From Sediminibacterium sp. (GTDB taxonomy: Bacteria; Bacteroidota; Bacteroidia; Chitinophagales; Chitinophagaceae): a stretch of 17,560 nt of DNA. The stretch covers positions 1 through 17,560 of the forward strand of contig JALQXE010000146.1 of assembly GCA_023263235.1 (NCBI GenBank). Reading direction: 5' to 3'. A program made the translations under genes and the position numbers. The notes beneath the pieces are model-generated. The model was not told where the DNA came from. It saw only the letters and a program-made list of their open reading frames with translations, and ran no database searches. Shown piece after piece: positions 1 through 8,370 of this stretch. Every line of letters begins with the position of its first letter. Within the stretch, counting starts at the first letter, position 1.

Positions 1-277
1 CCCAAATTTCCTTTAGCTCTTGAGGACGTGTTAATACCAATACTTCTCTGTACTTAGGATCTGGATTGTCTGGAAACAATACTACCATGGTATGCTCTTG
101 TTCAATACCGGACAACCAAAATAAATCACTGTTTTGCTTAAACTCATGCAAAGCATCTCCATTGCTTGGAAACTCATCATTGCTTACAAAAATAGCAATG
201 CTATTTTTTTGCATTTTGGACACAAAACGTTTTCTGTTTTGAATAAATATTTTAGCATCTAATGGTAAATATTTCAT
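1..277 (-). CDS. pepP: Xaa-Pro aminopeptidase (M24 aminopeptidase P), N-terminal part only
   Basis: Partial gene: the ATG is at 277 and the frame stays open to the left edge (about 92 residues visible). The translation begins MKYLPLDAKIF and contains an NRKRF motif, SNDEFPSNGDALHEF, QNSDLFWLSGIEQE and LFPDNPDPKYREVLVL. This is the pattern of the N-terminal creatinase/prolidase-like domain (AMP_N) of aminopeptidase P. The family removes an N-terminal residue preceding proline and uses a two-metal pita-bread catalytic domain; that domain lies outside the window, so activity cannot be judged. The gene starts 76 nt downstream of the recG stop on the same strand, so the two could share a transcript. 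I see no clear promoter in the gap. The family call is firm from the N-terminal motifs; the symbol is less so because related M24 peptidases share this domain. Confidence 0.85.
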   Translation of the reverse strand, partial: MKYLPLDAKIFIQNRKRFVSKMQKNSIAIFVSNDEFPSNGDALHEFKQNSDLFWLSGIEQEHTMVVLFPDNPDPKYREVLVLTRPQELKEIW

Positions 278-353
278 CTGGTTTTATTTAGTGGTTCTAG
301 GCAAAATGTTTAACATTTCACTTGCCTGCAAGATACTTAAAATTTGACGTGGT

Positions 354-2456
354 TTATGCAATCTTGCCCCAGCCAATTTTGGCCTTTTGTGACTGCAAAT
401 AGGCCATTGTGGGTGCATTTTCTGGCGCGGTTAAATTAGGATCCTTTTCACAAATAGCATACGCTTCGTTTTTGGCTTCCTCCAAGGTTTGCCGATCATT
501 AATAATATTGGCCAATCTAAAGTTAAGGGCCCCACTCTGTCTGGTGCCATCTATATCACCAGGACCTCTGAGTTCCAAGTCCTTTTCAGCAATCACAAAC
601 CCATCATTGGTTTCACACATAATTTTTAAACGGTTCTTGGCTTCTCTACTTGCCTTGACACTGCTCAGTAATATACAATAACTCTGTTCAGAACCTCTTC
701 CCACACGCCCTCTTAACTGATGCAATTGGGACAAACCAAATTTTTCCGCACTCTCACTAACCATCACACTTGCATTGGGCACATTCACACCTACTTCAAT
801 AACGGTGGTACCCACTAATATTTGGGTATCGCCTGTAATGAATCTTTGCATATTGGTTTCCTTCTCAATATTCTTTTGCTTCCCATGCACCATACTAATT
901 TTATACTTAGGTTCTGGGAAAAAACTTTTTACTTGCTCATAGCCTTGCATTAAATCTTCGTAACTCATTTTCTCGCTTTCCTCAATCAATGGATATACAT
1001 AATAGGCCTGACGACCTTTTGTGATTTCTGATTTCACAAAATCCATCACACTGGCACGAGAAGTTTCATAACGGTGTACCGTTTTAATAGGCTGCCTACC
1101 TGGAGGCAGTTCATCCATTACACTATAATCCAAGTCTCCAAATGCAGTCATGGCAAGGGTTCTAGGAATCGGCGTTGCTGTCATCACCAATACATGCGGT
1201 GGCACTTTTGATTTTTTCCAAAGCTGTGCACGTTGCGCCACACCAAATCTGTGTTGTTCATCTATCACGGCCAATCCTAAATTTTTAAACTGAACTACCT
1301 CTTCAATAATCGCATGGGTACCCACAACCAAATGAATGGTATCGTCCATGAGTCCCTGCAATATTCTTCTACGTTCTGCGGTTTTGGTACTACCAGTCAA
1401 CAAGGCTACTTCCAAGGGCATGTCTTTTAACATTTCACTTAAACCAGCATAGTGTTGTTGAGCTAAAATTTCGGTAGGCGCCATCATACAACTCTGAAAT
1501 CCATTGTCTGCAGCTATTAACATAGCAAGCAACGCAATCATGGTTTTACCACTTCCTACATCACCTTGCAATAAACGATTCATTTGAAAACCACGCGCCG
1601 TATCCTGTCTAATTTCTTTAATCACGCGCTTTTGTGCACCTGTTAATTCAAAAGGTAAATGGTTATTATAAAAGGTATTAAATTGATCTCCTACAATTTC
1701 AAATTTATGCCCTTGGCTATTTTTATGTCTATCAATCTTAATTAAATTCAATCGCACTTGAGCAATAAATAATTCTTCAAAAACCAATCTAGATAAGGCT
1801 TTCTTATACTGCTCCTGTGAACTAGGATAATGAATTTGTCTATACGCTTCCCATCTACCCATTCGGTCTTTTAACAAATGTGCTGGCAGATTTTCTGGCA
1901 AATCACGTTCACTAATTTGGGTGAATAAGGTTTGGGTTAATTTACCAATTTGCTTCCCGTTTAATCCCCTGGCCTTTAATTTTTCAGTGGAAGGATATAC
2001 GGGTTCTAGCAATGACTTTTGGCCTGCTGTTTGCGCCACATAAGGTTCTATTTCGGGATGCACAATTTGAGCCCTCCCATTAAAAAAGCTAACCCTTCCA
2101 AAAACCAAATAAGCCTGTCCTTCTGCAATGCTTTTTTGCACCCAATTGATGCCCTGAAACCAAGCCAATTCTATCTGTCCAGTGCTGTCTTTTAATTGGG
2201 TGACCATTCTTTTTGAACGCTTTTCCCCAATAATATCTATTCCTTGTAACACCCCTCTTACCTGAACAAAGTCCATTTCTGGGGTAATTTGCCCAATGGG
2301 AGTCACCTTGGTTTTGTCTATATGTCTATGTGGGAAATGGTGCAAAAGGTCGCCAAAAGTGTACAAATTCAGCTCTTTTTTAAGCATATCTGCCCTCAAA
2401 GGGCCTACGCCTTTCAGGTATTCGATGGGACTTTGTAAAAGAGAAGCTTGGCTCAA
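354..2456 (-). CDS. recG: ATP-dependent DNA helicase RecG
   Basis: Superfamily 2 helicase that remodels stalled replication forks and branch-migrates Holliday junctions in the cytoplasm. Visible in order: the N-terminal wedge/OB region beginning SPIEYLKGVGPLRADML, a Walker A GDVGSGKT (near residues 298-305), APTEILAQQH, the DEQH box (VIDEQHRFG), TATPIPRTLAMT, and the C-terminal helicase motif QLRGRVGRG followed by the RecG-specific ELRGPGDIDGTRQSG. The length of about 700 aa fits the family. The start is uncertain. The frame has no ATG before GVGP and stays open to a TTG at 2501; I prefer the TTG at 2456, which is preceded by an A-rich stretch and gives an N-terminus MSQASLLQSPIEYL of usual length. 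The gene is divergent from trpS. Function is certain; the start is not. Confidence 0.96.
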   Translation of the reverse strand: MSQASLLQSPIEYLKGVGPLRADMLKKELNLYTFGDLLHHFPHRHIDKTKVTPIGQITPEMDFVQVRGVLQGIDIIGEKRSKRMVTQLKDSTGQIELAWFQGINWVQKSIAEGQAYLVFGRVSFFNGRAQIVHPEIEPYVAQTAGQKSLLEPVYPSTEKLKARGLNGKQIGKLTQTLFTQISERDLPENLPAHLLKDRMGRWEAYRQIHYPSSQEQYKKALSRLVFEELFIAQVRLNLIKIDRHKNSQGHKFEIVGDQFNTFYNNHLPFELTGAQKRVIKEIRQDTARGFQMNRLLQGDVGSGKTMIALLAMLIAADNGFQSCMMAPTEILAQQHYAGLSEMLKDMPLEVALLTGSTKTAERRRILQGLMDDTIHLVVGTHAIIEEVVQFKNLGLAVIDEQHRFGVAQRAQLWKKSKVPPHVLVMTATPIPRTLAMTAFGDLDYSVMDELPPGRQPIKTVHRYETSRASVMDFVKSEITKGRQAYYVYPLIEESEKMSYEDLMQGYEQVKSFFPEPKYKISMVHGKQKNIEKETNMQRFITGDTQILVGTTVIEVGVNVPNASVMVSESAEKFGLSQLHQLRGRVGRGSEQSYCILLSSVKASREAKNRLKIMCETNDGFVIAEKDLELRGPGDIDGTRQSGALNFRLANIINDRQTLEEAKNEAYAICEKDPNLTAPENAPTMAYLQSQKAKIGWGKIA

Positions 2457-2521
2457 TGTATTTTTTTGGGTTTGGGTACAAATATCCCAAAAAGATAGCA
2501 AAAAATGGGGTCTTGTTTCAT

Positions 2522-2529
2522 TATCTTCG
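2522..2529 (+). promoter_or_regulatory. Possible -7 promoter element of trpS
   Basis: TATCTTCG matches the Bacteroidota -7 consensus TAnnTTTG at all but one of the six fixed positions, and ends 7 nt before the trpS ATG. No good TTTG box lies about 19 nt upstream, so support is weak. If used, transcription would begin at or next to the start codon. Confidence 0.35.
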
Positions 2530-2536
2530 CAAAGCT

Positions 2537-3547
2537 ATGGAAAAGGAAATTGTATTGAGTGGAATCCGCCCTACCGGCTTCTTACATTTAGGTAATTATT
2601 TTGGTGCCATGCGCAATTATGTGCGTATGCAAGATGAGTATAATTGTTACTTTTTTGTTGCCAACTGGCATAGCCTTACAACACACCCCGATACCAAAAC
2701 TTTACAAGAAAGTGTTCTTAGGGTGGTTGCAGAAAATATTGCCTGTGGATTGGATCCTGAAAAAGTGTCTTTGTATGTTCAAAGTGATGTTCCAGAAATT
2801 GCAGAATTATATTTGTATTTGAATATGCTAGCATATAAAGGGGAGTTGGAAAAGACAACCACTTTTAAAGACAAAGTGCGTATGCAACCCGAAAATGTAA
2901 ATGCTGGCTTATTAACTTATCCTGTATTACAAGCAGCAGATATTTTAATACATCGTGCAGTGAAAGTTCCAGTGGGAAAAGATCAAGAACAGAATTTAGA
3001 AATGGCAAGAAATTTTGCGGAACGTTTCAATCACCGTTATGGCGAGACTTTCCCTTTACCCTATGCATTCAACTACAATAGCGAGTTGGTAAAAATTATG
3101 GGATTAGATGGAAATGGAAAAATGAGTAAGAGTGAAAACCAAATGACTACACTATTTTTAGCGGATGAGGATGATATGATTCGTAAAAAAGTGATGAAGG
3201 CTAAAACAGATCAAGGTCCTTTAACAGCTAATTCAGTGAAACCAGATTACATTCAAAACTTATTTACATTAATGGGCTTAGTGAGTAGTCCAGATACAAT
3301 GAAAAAATTTGAGGATGACTTTAATAATAGCTCCGAAGGCAATTGCATTATTCGCTATGGAGATATGAAAAAACAATTGGCGGAAGACATGGTAAATTTC
3401 ATAAAGCCCATTCGTTCAAAAGCTGCTGATTTACAAAACAACAAAGATTTACTTTTAAAAATCATTCATCAAGGTGCAGATAAAGCGAGAGCGAGTGCTT
3501 CTGCTACTTTAACCACTGTGCGAAACGCAGTGGGCATGAACTATTAA
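2537..3547 (+). CDS. trpS: Tryptophan--tRNA ligase
   Basis: Class Ic aminoacyl-tRNA synthetase that charges tRNA-Trp with tryptophan using ATP. The N-terminus MEKEIVLSGIRPTGFLHLGN carries the HIGH-type signature (HLGN, residues 17-20), and GKMSKS at about 194-199 is the second class I motif. The conserved segments PVLQAADILIH and VPVGKDQEQNLEMAR, typical of bacterial TrpRS, are also present. The predicted 336 aa is normal for the family. I place the start at the ATG at 2537. An upstream in-frame ATG at 2456 would add 27 residues unlike any TrpRS and would run across the divergent recG start region. The gene is followed after 41 nt by the deoxynucleoside kinase on the same strand. Confidence 0.97.
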   Translation: MEKEIVLSGIRPTGFLHLGNYFGAMRNYVRMQDEYNCYFFVANWHSLTTHPDTKTLQESVLRVVAENIACGLDPEKVSLYVQSDVPEIAELYLYLNMLAYKGELEKTTTFKDKVRMQPENVNAGLLTYPVLQAADILIHRAVKVPVGKDQEQNLEMARNFAERFNHRYGETFPLPYAFNYNSELVKIMGLDGNGKMSKSENQMTTLFLADEDDMIRKKVMKAKTDQGPLTANSVKPDYIQNLFTLMGLVSSPDTMKKFEDDFNNSSEGNCIIRYGDMKKQLAEDMVNFIKPIRSKAADLQNNKDLLLKIIHQGADKARASASATLTTVRNAVGMNY

Positions 3548-3588
3548 ACAACTTATATAACAACTCATTCAACTACACCTATAAGATT

Positions 3589-4227
3589 ATGGCAAAAGCG
3601 ACTAAAAAACCAAAACACGTAGCAATCGCTGGAAATATTGGCGCTGGTAAAACTACACTCACCGAAATGTTAAGTAAACATTATCGTTGGATTCCGCAGT
3701 TTGAAGACGTGGACCACAACCCCTACTTAACAGACTTTTACGACGATATGCCACGCTGGAGTTTTAACCTTCAAATTTATTTCTTGCATGGCCGTTTAAA
3801 CCAAATCTTGGAAATACAAAGAGGTACAGAGACGATCATTCAAGATAGGACCATTTATGAGGATGCCAATATTTTTGCACCCAACCTACACGAAATGGGC
3901 TTAATGAGTAAGCGTGATTTTGATAATTATTTTGGATTTTTCAGTACCATCAAAAGCATGGTACAACCACCAGACTTGTTAATTTATTTAAAAGCATCTG
4001 TTCCTACGCTTGTTTCTCAAATTCAAAAAAGAGGTAGAGAGTACGAAGAGAATATTCGTTTAGACTATTTAAAGAAATTAAACGATTACTATAATAAATG
4101 GATAGAGGGTTATAAAGAAGGTCCTTTATTGGTAATTGATTGTGATAAAAACAAGTTCGGTGAAAACGAAGAAGACTTTGGTGAAATCATTAGCAAAGTG
4201 GATGGCATGTTATATGGCCTATTTTAA
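3589..4227 (+). CDS. Deoxynucleoside kinase (dNK/dGK-dCK family)
   Basis: Predicted 212-aa cytoplasmic kinase that phosphorylates deoxynucleosides to dNMPs in nucleotide salvage. The P-loop GNIGAGKT is at residues 15-22. The family DR(S/T) motif appears as QDRTIYEDA (about 85-93) and contributes to base and phosphate handling. The arginine-rich LID is KRGREYE (about 147-153). An E at position 39 (FEDVDHNPY) matches the acidic residue following the first helix in this family. These features separate it from thymidylate kinase and from the thymidine kinase TK1 family. Substrate preference (dA, dG, dC or broad) cannot be read from the sequence. It sits 41 nt after trpS and 48 nt before the GlcD-type gene, all in the same direction, so co-transcription is plausible but not shown. 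Confidence 0.9.
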   Translation: MAKATKKPKHVAIAGNIGAGKTTLTEMLSKHYRWIPQFEDVDHNPYLTDFYDDMPRWSFNLQIYFLHGRLNQILEIQRGTETIIQDRTIYEDANIFAPNLHEMGLMSKRDFDNYFGFFSTIKSMVQPPDLLIYLKASVPTLVSQIQKRGREYEENIRLDYLKKLNDYYNKWIEGYKEGPLLVIDCDKNKFGENEEDFGEIISKVDGMLYGLF

Positions 4228-4275
4228 TTTGTTGTTAATTTTGAACTCTTTTTTGTTATCTAAATTTTGATTGGA

Positions 4276-5682
4276 ATGAACAAGATCACCCCTGCCATTA
4301 TTGAACAGTTTAAGCATATTGTGGGTGAGGCATTTTTATTAACCGATATAGAGAGTATTGAAAAGTACGGTAAGGACGAAACAGAAAATCTTTTTTATGC
4401 GCCCGAGGTTATTGTAAAACCAAGAACAGCACAAGAAATTTCATCCTTACTAAAAATATGCAATGAGCATATTATACCTGTGACGCCGCGCGGAGGTGGC
4501 ACTGGCTTAACAGGTGGGGCGCTACCTCATTTTGGCGGTTTAGTTATTTCCATGGAACGTTTTAATGAGATTTTGGAAATTGATGAACGCAATTTACAAG
4601 TAACCACCGAACCGGGCGTGATTACCGAAGTGTTACAAAATACAGTAAAAGAAAAAGGATTGTTTTATCCTCCCGACCCTGCAAGCAAAGGCAGTTGTTT
4701 TATTGGAGGCAATATTTCAGAAAATTCAGGCGGACCAAAAGCGGTGAAATATGGGGTGGTCAAAGATTATGTTTTGAATTTAGAGGTAGTATTGCCAACA
4801 GGTGAAATAATTTGGACGGGTTCCAATGTTTTAAAAAATGCAACAGGATATAATATCACGCAACTTATTGTAGGAAGTGAGGGGACTTTAGGTATTGTCA
4901 CAAAAATTGTATTAAGATTAATCCCACTTCCTAAATTTGATTTATTATTACTTGCGCCTTTTAATAGTTTAGAAAAAGCAAGTGAAGCGGTGAGTGCTAT
5001 ATTCAGAGCGGGCATCACACCAAGTGCAATGGAGCTTATGGAAATTGATGCCATTACCTTGGCTACTAAAATGCTTGATAGTTCTGCCATCCCCTTAACC
5101 CCCGAGTTAGCAGCGCATTTAATTATAGAAGTAGATGGCAATAATATGGATGTACTCATGAGTGAAATGGAAGCGATTTCCGAAGTGTTGGCCAATTATG
5201 AGGTAGGTGAATTGTATTTTGCCGATGATGCGCAACAAAAAAATGAACTTTGGAAAATACGTCGAAAAGCAAATGAAGCAGCCGTGAGCGCAGGTTATAC
5301 AATAGAAGAAGATACCGTAGTGCCAAGGGCCGAACTACCAAAATTAATTAAAGGAGTAAAAGCTTTAGGTGATGCGAATGGTTTTAAAGTAGTGTGTTAT
5401 GGCCATGCTGGCGACGGCAATTTGCATATAAGAATTAACCACCCTACGATTAAGAAAAGTTTTCAAAGTGAAGAAATGCAAACTATTTTAAACGAGTTAT
5501 TCAAACTAGTATACGCATTGGGGGGTACTATTAGCGGTGAGCATGGAATAGGACTGATTCAAAAAACGTATATGCCTGTAGTCTTTGATCCGATTTCATT
5601 GGATTTAATGCGCGGTATTAAAAAAACCTTTGATCCTAAGGGGATTTTAAATGCAGGAAAGATTTTTGATCAAAATAATTAA
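4276..5682 (+). CDS. GlcD-type FAD-linked 2-hydroxyacid dehydrogenase/oxidase
   Basis: FAD-dependent oxidoreductase of the VAO/PCMH superfamily (468 aa); relatives oxidise glycolate, D-lactate or D-2-hydroxyglutarate. The N-terminal FAD-binding PCMH domain shows PVTPRGGGTGLTGGA (residues 68-82), YPPDPASKGSCFIGGN (131-146), SENSGGPKAVKYG (148-160) and GSEGTLGIVT (200-209). The C-terminal FAD-oxidase domain shows the metal and substrate motif GHAGDGNLHIRI (H377, H384) and SGEHGIG (E422, H423). The ATG at 4276 is chosen; a TTG 9 nt upstream is in frame but less likely. The single chain covers what GlcD does, and I see no GlcE or GlcF partner nearby, so a stand-alone dehydrogenase passing electrons to quinone or an electron carrier is an inference. 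It ends 4 nt before the next gene. Exact substrate is unknown. Confidence 0.9.
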   Translation: MNKITPAIIEQFKHIVGEAFLLTDIESIEKYGKDETENLFYAPEVIVKPRTAQEISSLLKICNEHIIPVTPRGGGTGLTGGALPHFGGLVISMERFNEILEIDERNLQVTTEPGVITEVLQNTVKEKGLFYPPDPASKGSCFIGGNISENSGGPKAVKYGVVKDYVLNLEVVLPTGEIIWTGSNVLKNATGYNITQLIVGSEGTLGIVTKIVLRLIPLPKFDLLLLAPFNSLEKASEAVSAIFRAGITPSAMELMEIDAITLATKMLDSSAIPLTPELAAHLIIEVDGNNMDVLMSEMEAISEVLANYEVGELYFADDAQQKNELWKIRRKANEAAVSAGYTIEEDTVVPRAELPKLIKGVKALGDANGFKVVCYGHAGDGNLHIRINHPTIKKSFQSEEMQTILNELFKLVYALGGTISGEHGIGLIQKTYMPVVFDPISLDLMRGIKKTFDPKGILNAGKIFDQNN

Positions 5683-5686
5683 TCTG

Positions 5687-6298
5687 ATGAAAAAAAAGTA
5701 CTTCGCTTTATGTTTATTTGCATTTTTATTTAATGGTGTATTCGCTCAAAATACAACAGTAACTACCCTTCCAAATTTAGAAACCAAACCTGTATTTTTT
5801 GGAGGAGGTGTTATTTTGGGTGGTGGATCAGGTAGTTTTCAAATTGGACTTAACCCCGAACTCGTTAAAAGTTATAATAAATACATTGATTTAGGTGCTG
5901 CTATTAATTTATACTATGCATCCTTCAGATCTAATGCAAATATTATAGGAGAAAACTACAGGAGTAATAACACTCAAATAGGAATGGGGGGATTTATAAG
6001 ATTATGGCCAATTGAGCAATTCTTTTTACAAATACAACCAGAGTACAATTGGACATTCACCAATGCAAAAAATTTTACTCAAGGAACTTCAGGCAGCTCA
6101 AGTGTAAGCGCCCCTAGTGTGCTTGCCGGGATTGGATATGGAAAAAGAAATGAAGACGGTTTTTCTTATTTCTCAGTTATGTTTGATTTAGTAAATGCAC
6201 AGCAATCTCCCTATAGAATTGGACAAACAACCGCACAACCCATTATTAGAGCAGGATTTGGCATTCCTATTCAGTTGCTAAAGCCAAAGCGTCCTTAA
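5687..6298 (+). CDS. Secreted hypothetical protein, probable small outer-membrane beta-barrel
   Basis: Not recognised by name. The 203-aa product starts MKKKYFALCLFAFLFNGVFA followed by QN, a clear Sec signal peptide with likely cleavage after A20. The mature part is rich in glycine and aromatic residues in alternating strands (GGGVILGGGSGSFQIGL, YIDLGAAINLYYASF, IGMGGFIRLWPIEQFFLQIQPEY) and ends IIRAGFGIPIQLL before a short basic tail. This looks like an outer-membrane beta-barrel of the kind common in Bacteroidota, though the final residue is not aromatic. The start is the ATG at 5687, only 4 nt after the preceding stop. The frame extends 12 codons upstream into the GlcD gene, but that would disrupt the signal peptide. 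The 3' end overlaps the convergent LOG gene by 32 nt. Role unknown. Confidence 0.75.
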   Translation: MKKKYFALCLFAFLFNGVFAQNTTVTTLPNLETKPVFFGGGVILGGGSGSFQIGLNPELVKSYNKYIDLGAAINLYYASFRSNANIIGENYRSNNTQIGMGGFIRLWPIEQFFLQIQPEYNWTFTNAKNFTQGTSGSSSVSAPSVLAGIGYGKRNEDGFSYFSVMFDLVNAQQSPYRIGQTTAQPIIRAGFGIPIQLLKPKRP

Positions 6299-6818
6299 AA
6301 CTTTTTATGGAATTGCATTCAATTAAACGATTGCGCCATGATTCATACATAAAGCCTTGTGCATCCATTGTGTCCAATAGTTGTATCATGGCATCATAAT
6401 ACCCATTTATATTAATGATAAACACTTTCTTGTTGTGAATTTTTAAGTTGTTCCAAGTGAGCATTTCAAATAGTTCATCCATGGTACCCATGCCTCCTGG
6501 CAAAATTACTGCAACATCACATTTATCATATAATAACAGTTTTCTTGAGTGCATAGAATCCGTAACAATAAGTTCCGTTAATCCTTCATGTTGCGCTTCC
6601 CATTCTAATAAAAGTTTAGGAATAATGCCAATTACTTTACCACCTGCGACCAAACTTGCATTGGCCACCGCACCCATAATACCTTTATTACCACCACCAT
6701 AAACCAAACAAATTCCTTCTTGGGCAAGCATGGTACCCAAATCACTGGCGGCTTGCTCATATGCTATATCATTACCGGACTTGGATCCACAAAAAACAGT
6801 GACTGCATGAATCTTCAT
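6267..6818 (-). CDS. LOG family protein (TIGR00730), nucleoside 5'-monophosphate phosphoribohydrolase
   Basis: Predicted 183-aa cytoplasmic enzyme of the LOG (Lonely Guy) family, whose characterised members cleave the N-glycosidic bond of nucleoside monophosphates, including cytokinin ribotides. All diagnostic motifs are present: VFCGSKSG at residues 8-15, VYGGGNKGIMGAVA (39-52), the MHxRK motif as MHSRK (89-93), and PGGMGTMDE (107-115), which contains the catalytic and binding residues. Length is normal for the short bacterial form. The ATG at 6818 gives a canonical start. It converges on the outer-membrane-type gene with a 32-nt tail overlap and is divergent from the symporter gene at 6906. 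Whether its substrate is a cytokinin-like or an ordinary nucleotide cannot be told; in bacteria of this group a nucleotide salvage or housekeeping role is more likely. Confidence 0.93.
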   Translation of the reverse strand: MKIHAVTVFCGSKSGNDIAYEQAASDLGTMLAQEGICLVYGGGNKGIMGAVANASLVAGGKVIGIIPKLLLEWEAQHEGLTELIVTDSMHSRKLLLYDKCDVAVILPGGMGTMDELFEMLTWNNLKIHNKKVFIININGYYDAMIQLLDTMDAQGFMYESWRNRLIECNSIKSFKDALALATE

Positions 6819-6829
6819 TTCTTTAATTT

Positions 6830-6870
6830 AAATTGAAAGAGTCTCACAATTTAACTAAAAAATTGAAAGA
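6830..6870. repeat. Pair of AAATTGAAAGA direct repeats, 30 bp apart, in the LOG/symporter divergent region
   Basis: AAATTGAAAGA occurs at 6830-6840 and again at 6860-6870. The exact 30-bp offset is close to three helical turns, and the pair lies in the 87-bp gap between the divergent LOG and symporter genes. It could be a binding site or chance in A/T-rich sequence. Confidence 0.4.
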
Positions 6871-6905
6871 TTGTTATTACTTTGCTATTACTAATTATTT
6901 AACCC

Positions 6906-8360
6906 ATGAGCGCAGGATTATTATTTCTATTTGTAGTCATCTATTTTGCCATTTTATTAGGTGTTGCGAAAATTACTGGTAAAAACAGTAATAATATGTC
7001 ATTTTTTATCGGCAATAAGAACAGCAATTGGATGTTAGTAGCCTTTGGAATGATTGGTACATCTTTAAGTGGTGTAACCTTTGTTAGCGTGCCTGGTGCT
7101 GTAGGGAAAGACGGTTTTCATTATTTACAAATCACCATTGGATATTTAATCGGCTACATTGCCATCGCATATGTATTGTTACCCATTTATTACAAAATGA
7201 ATCTAACTTCAATTTATAATTATTTGGAAACAAGACTTGGATTTAACGCCTATAAAACTGGTGCTTCCTTTTTTGTCTTATCAAGAACTTTAGGTGCTAC
7301 AGCTAGATTGTATTTAGTAGTTAAAATTTTACAAGTATTTATTTTAGATAGCATGGGCGTCCCATTTTGGGGAACCACCTTGGTAATACTAGCAATGATA
7401 TTGTTATACACTTATGAAGGAGGTGTAAAGACAATTGTTTATACCGATACTTTACAAACTTCAGGCATGTTATTGGGTTTAATCATTTGCAGTATTTATA
7501 TACTTTCAAATTTGCATTTGTCAGTTTTTGAAGGATTACAGGCAATGCAAGCAAAAGGAATAGCTACTGTATTTAGCACAGATGTAAATAGCAAATCTTT
7601 CTTTTTGAAACAAATTATAGGCGGCGCTTTTGTCACGCTAACGATGACTGGGTTGGATCAGGAGATGATGCAAAAAAACATTTCGGTAAAATCATTAAAA
7701 GACGCACAAAAAAACATGATCACTATTGGCTTTAGCATGCTATTGGTAATCACATTATTTTTATTCTTGGGTGGGTTATTAAATTTATACGCAACACAAC
7801 AAAATGTAAATGCTGTGGGAGATGCCTTATTCCCCACCCTTGCATTACAAAACATGCCCCCCTATTTATCCATTATTTTTATACTTGCACTTATCTCGGC
7901 TTTGTTTCCAAGTGCAGACGGTGCCATTACCGCCCTAACCTCTAGTTTTTGTATTGACCTATTGGGCATGCAAAGAAGCAAAGATTGGGACGAGGCCAAA
8001 CAAAAGAAAATTAGACAAAGAGTGCATTTAAGTTTTGCATTTGTTTTTTTACTCATTGTAATGATTTTTAAATGGGTAGATAATAAAAGCATCATTGACC
8101 TCATATTAAAAATCGCTTCCTATACATACGGCCCCTTGCTTGGATTATTTGCTTTTGGTATTTTAACAAAACGAAGTTTAAAAGACAAATGGGTTCCTTT
8201 TGTTTGTATACTAGCACCAATACTTTGTTTTGTACTTGAAACCAATCAAAAAATGTTGCTTGGTGGCTTCCAAATTGGTCAAGAATTGCTCATAATCAAT
8301 GGTCTTTTCACCTTTTTAGGATTATGGTTAATTTCTAGCTCGAATACAGAAAAAAAATAG
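6906..8360 (+). CDS. Sodium:solute symporter (SSS/SLC5 family)
   Basis: Integral inner-membrane transporter of 484 aa that couples solute uptake to an ion gradient, usually sodium. The sequence is a chain of about 13 hydrophobic segments. Family features visible include the N-terminal FFIGNKNSNWMLVAFGMIGTSLSGVTFVSVPG (the unwound TM1 region and the substrate/sodium site area), YNYLETRLGF, SRTLGATARLYLV, YTYEGGVKTIVYTDTLQ, and LFPSADGAITALTSSFCIDLLG, which resembles the TM8 region with serine/threonine sodium ligands. The start ATG at 6906 precedes a first membrane helix directly. Only 10 nt separate its stop from the methyltransferase start, so it is the likely first gene of a four-gene transcript. 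The substrate is not predictable; sugars, myo-inositol, sialic acid or others are possible. Confidence 0.92.
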   Translation: MSAGLLFLFVVIYFAILLGVAKITGKNSNNMSFFIGNKNSNWMLVAFGMIGTSLSGVTFVSVPGAVGKDGFHYLQITIGYLIGYIAIAYVLLPIYYKMNLTSIYNYLETRLGFNAYKTGASFFVLSRTLGATARLYLVVKILQVFILDSMGVPFWGTTLVILAMILLYTYEGGVKTIVYTDTLQTSGMLLGLIICSIYILSNLHLSVFEGLQAMQAKGIATVFSTDVNSKSFFLKQIIGGAFVTLTMTGLDQEMMQKNISVKSLKDAQKNMITIGFSMLLVITLFLFLGGLLNLYATQQNVNAVGDALFPTLALQNMPPYLSIIFILALISALFPSADGAITALTSSFCIDLLGMQRSKDWDEAKQKKIRQRVHLSFAFVFLLIVMIFKWVDNKSIIDLILKIASYTYGPLLGLFAFGILTKRSLKDKWVPFVCILAPILCFVLETNQKMLLGGFQIGQELLIINGLFTFLGLWLISSSNTEKK

Positions 8361-8370
8361 ACATTTGCAA

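Noticed and set aside
278..353. Promoter for pepP in the recG-pepP gap
   Set aside because: The best candidate (ACATTTTG on the minus strand) lacks the TA of the consensus; co-transcription with recG explains the gap equally well.
4767..5195. 142-codon minus-strand open frame opposite the GlcD gene
   Set aside because: Antisense shadow: the plus-strand frame has complete FAD-domain motifs, and the reverse translation is a Ser/Ile/Leu-rich sequence with no recognisable motif.
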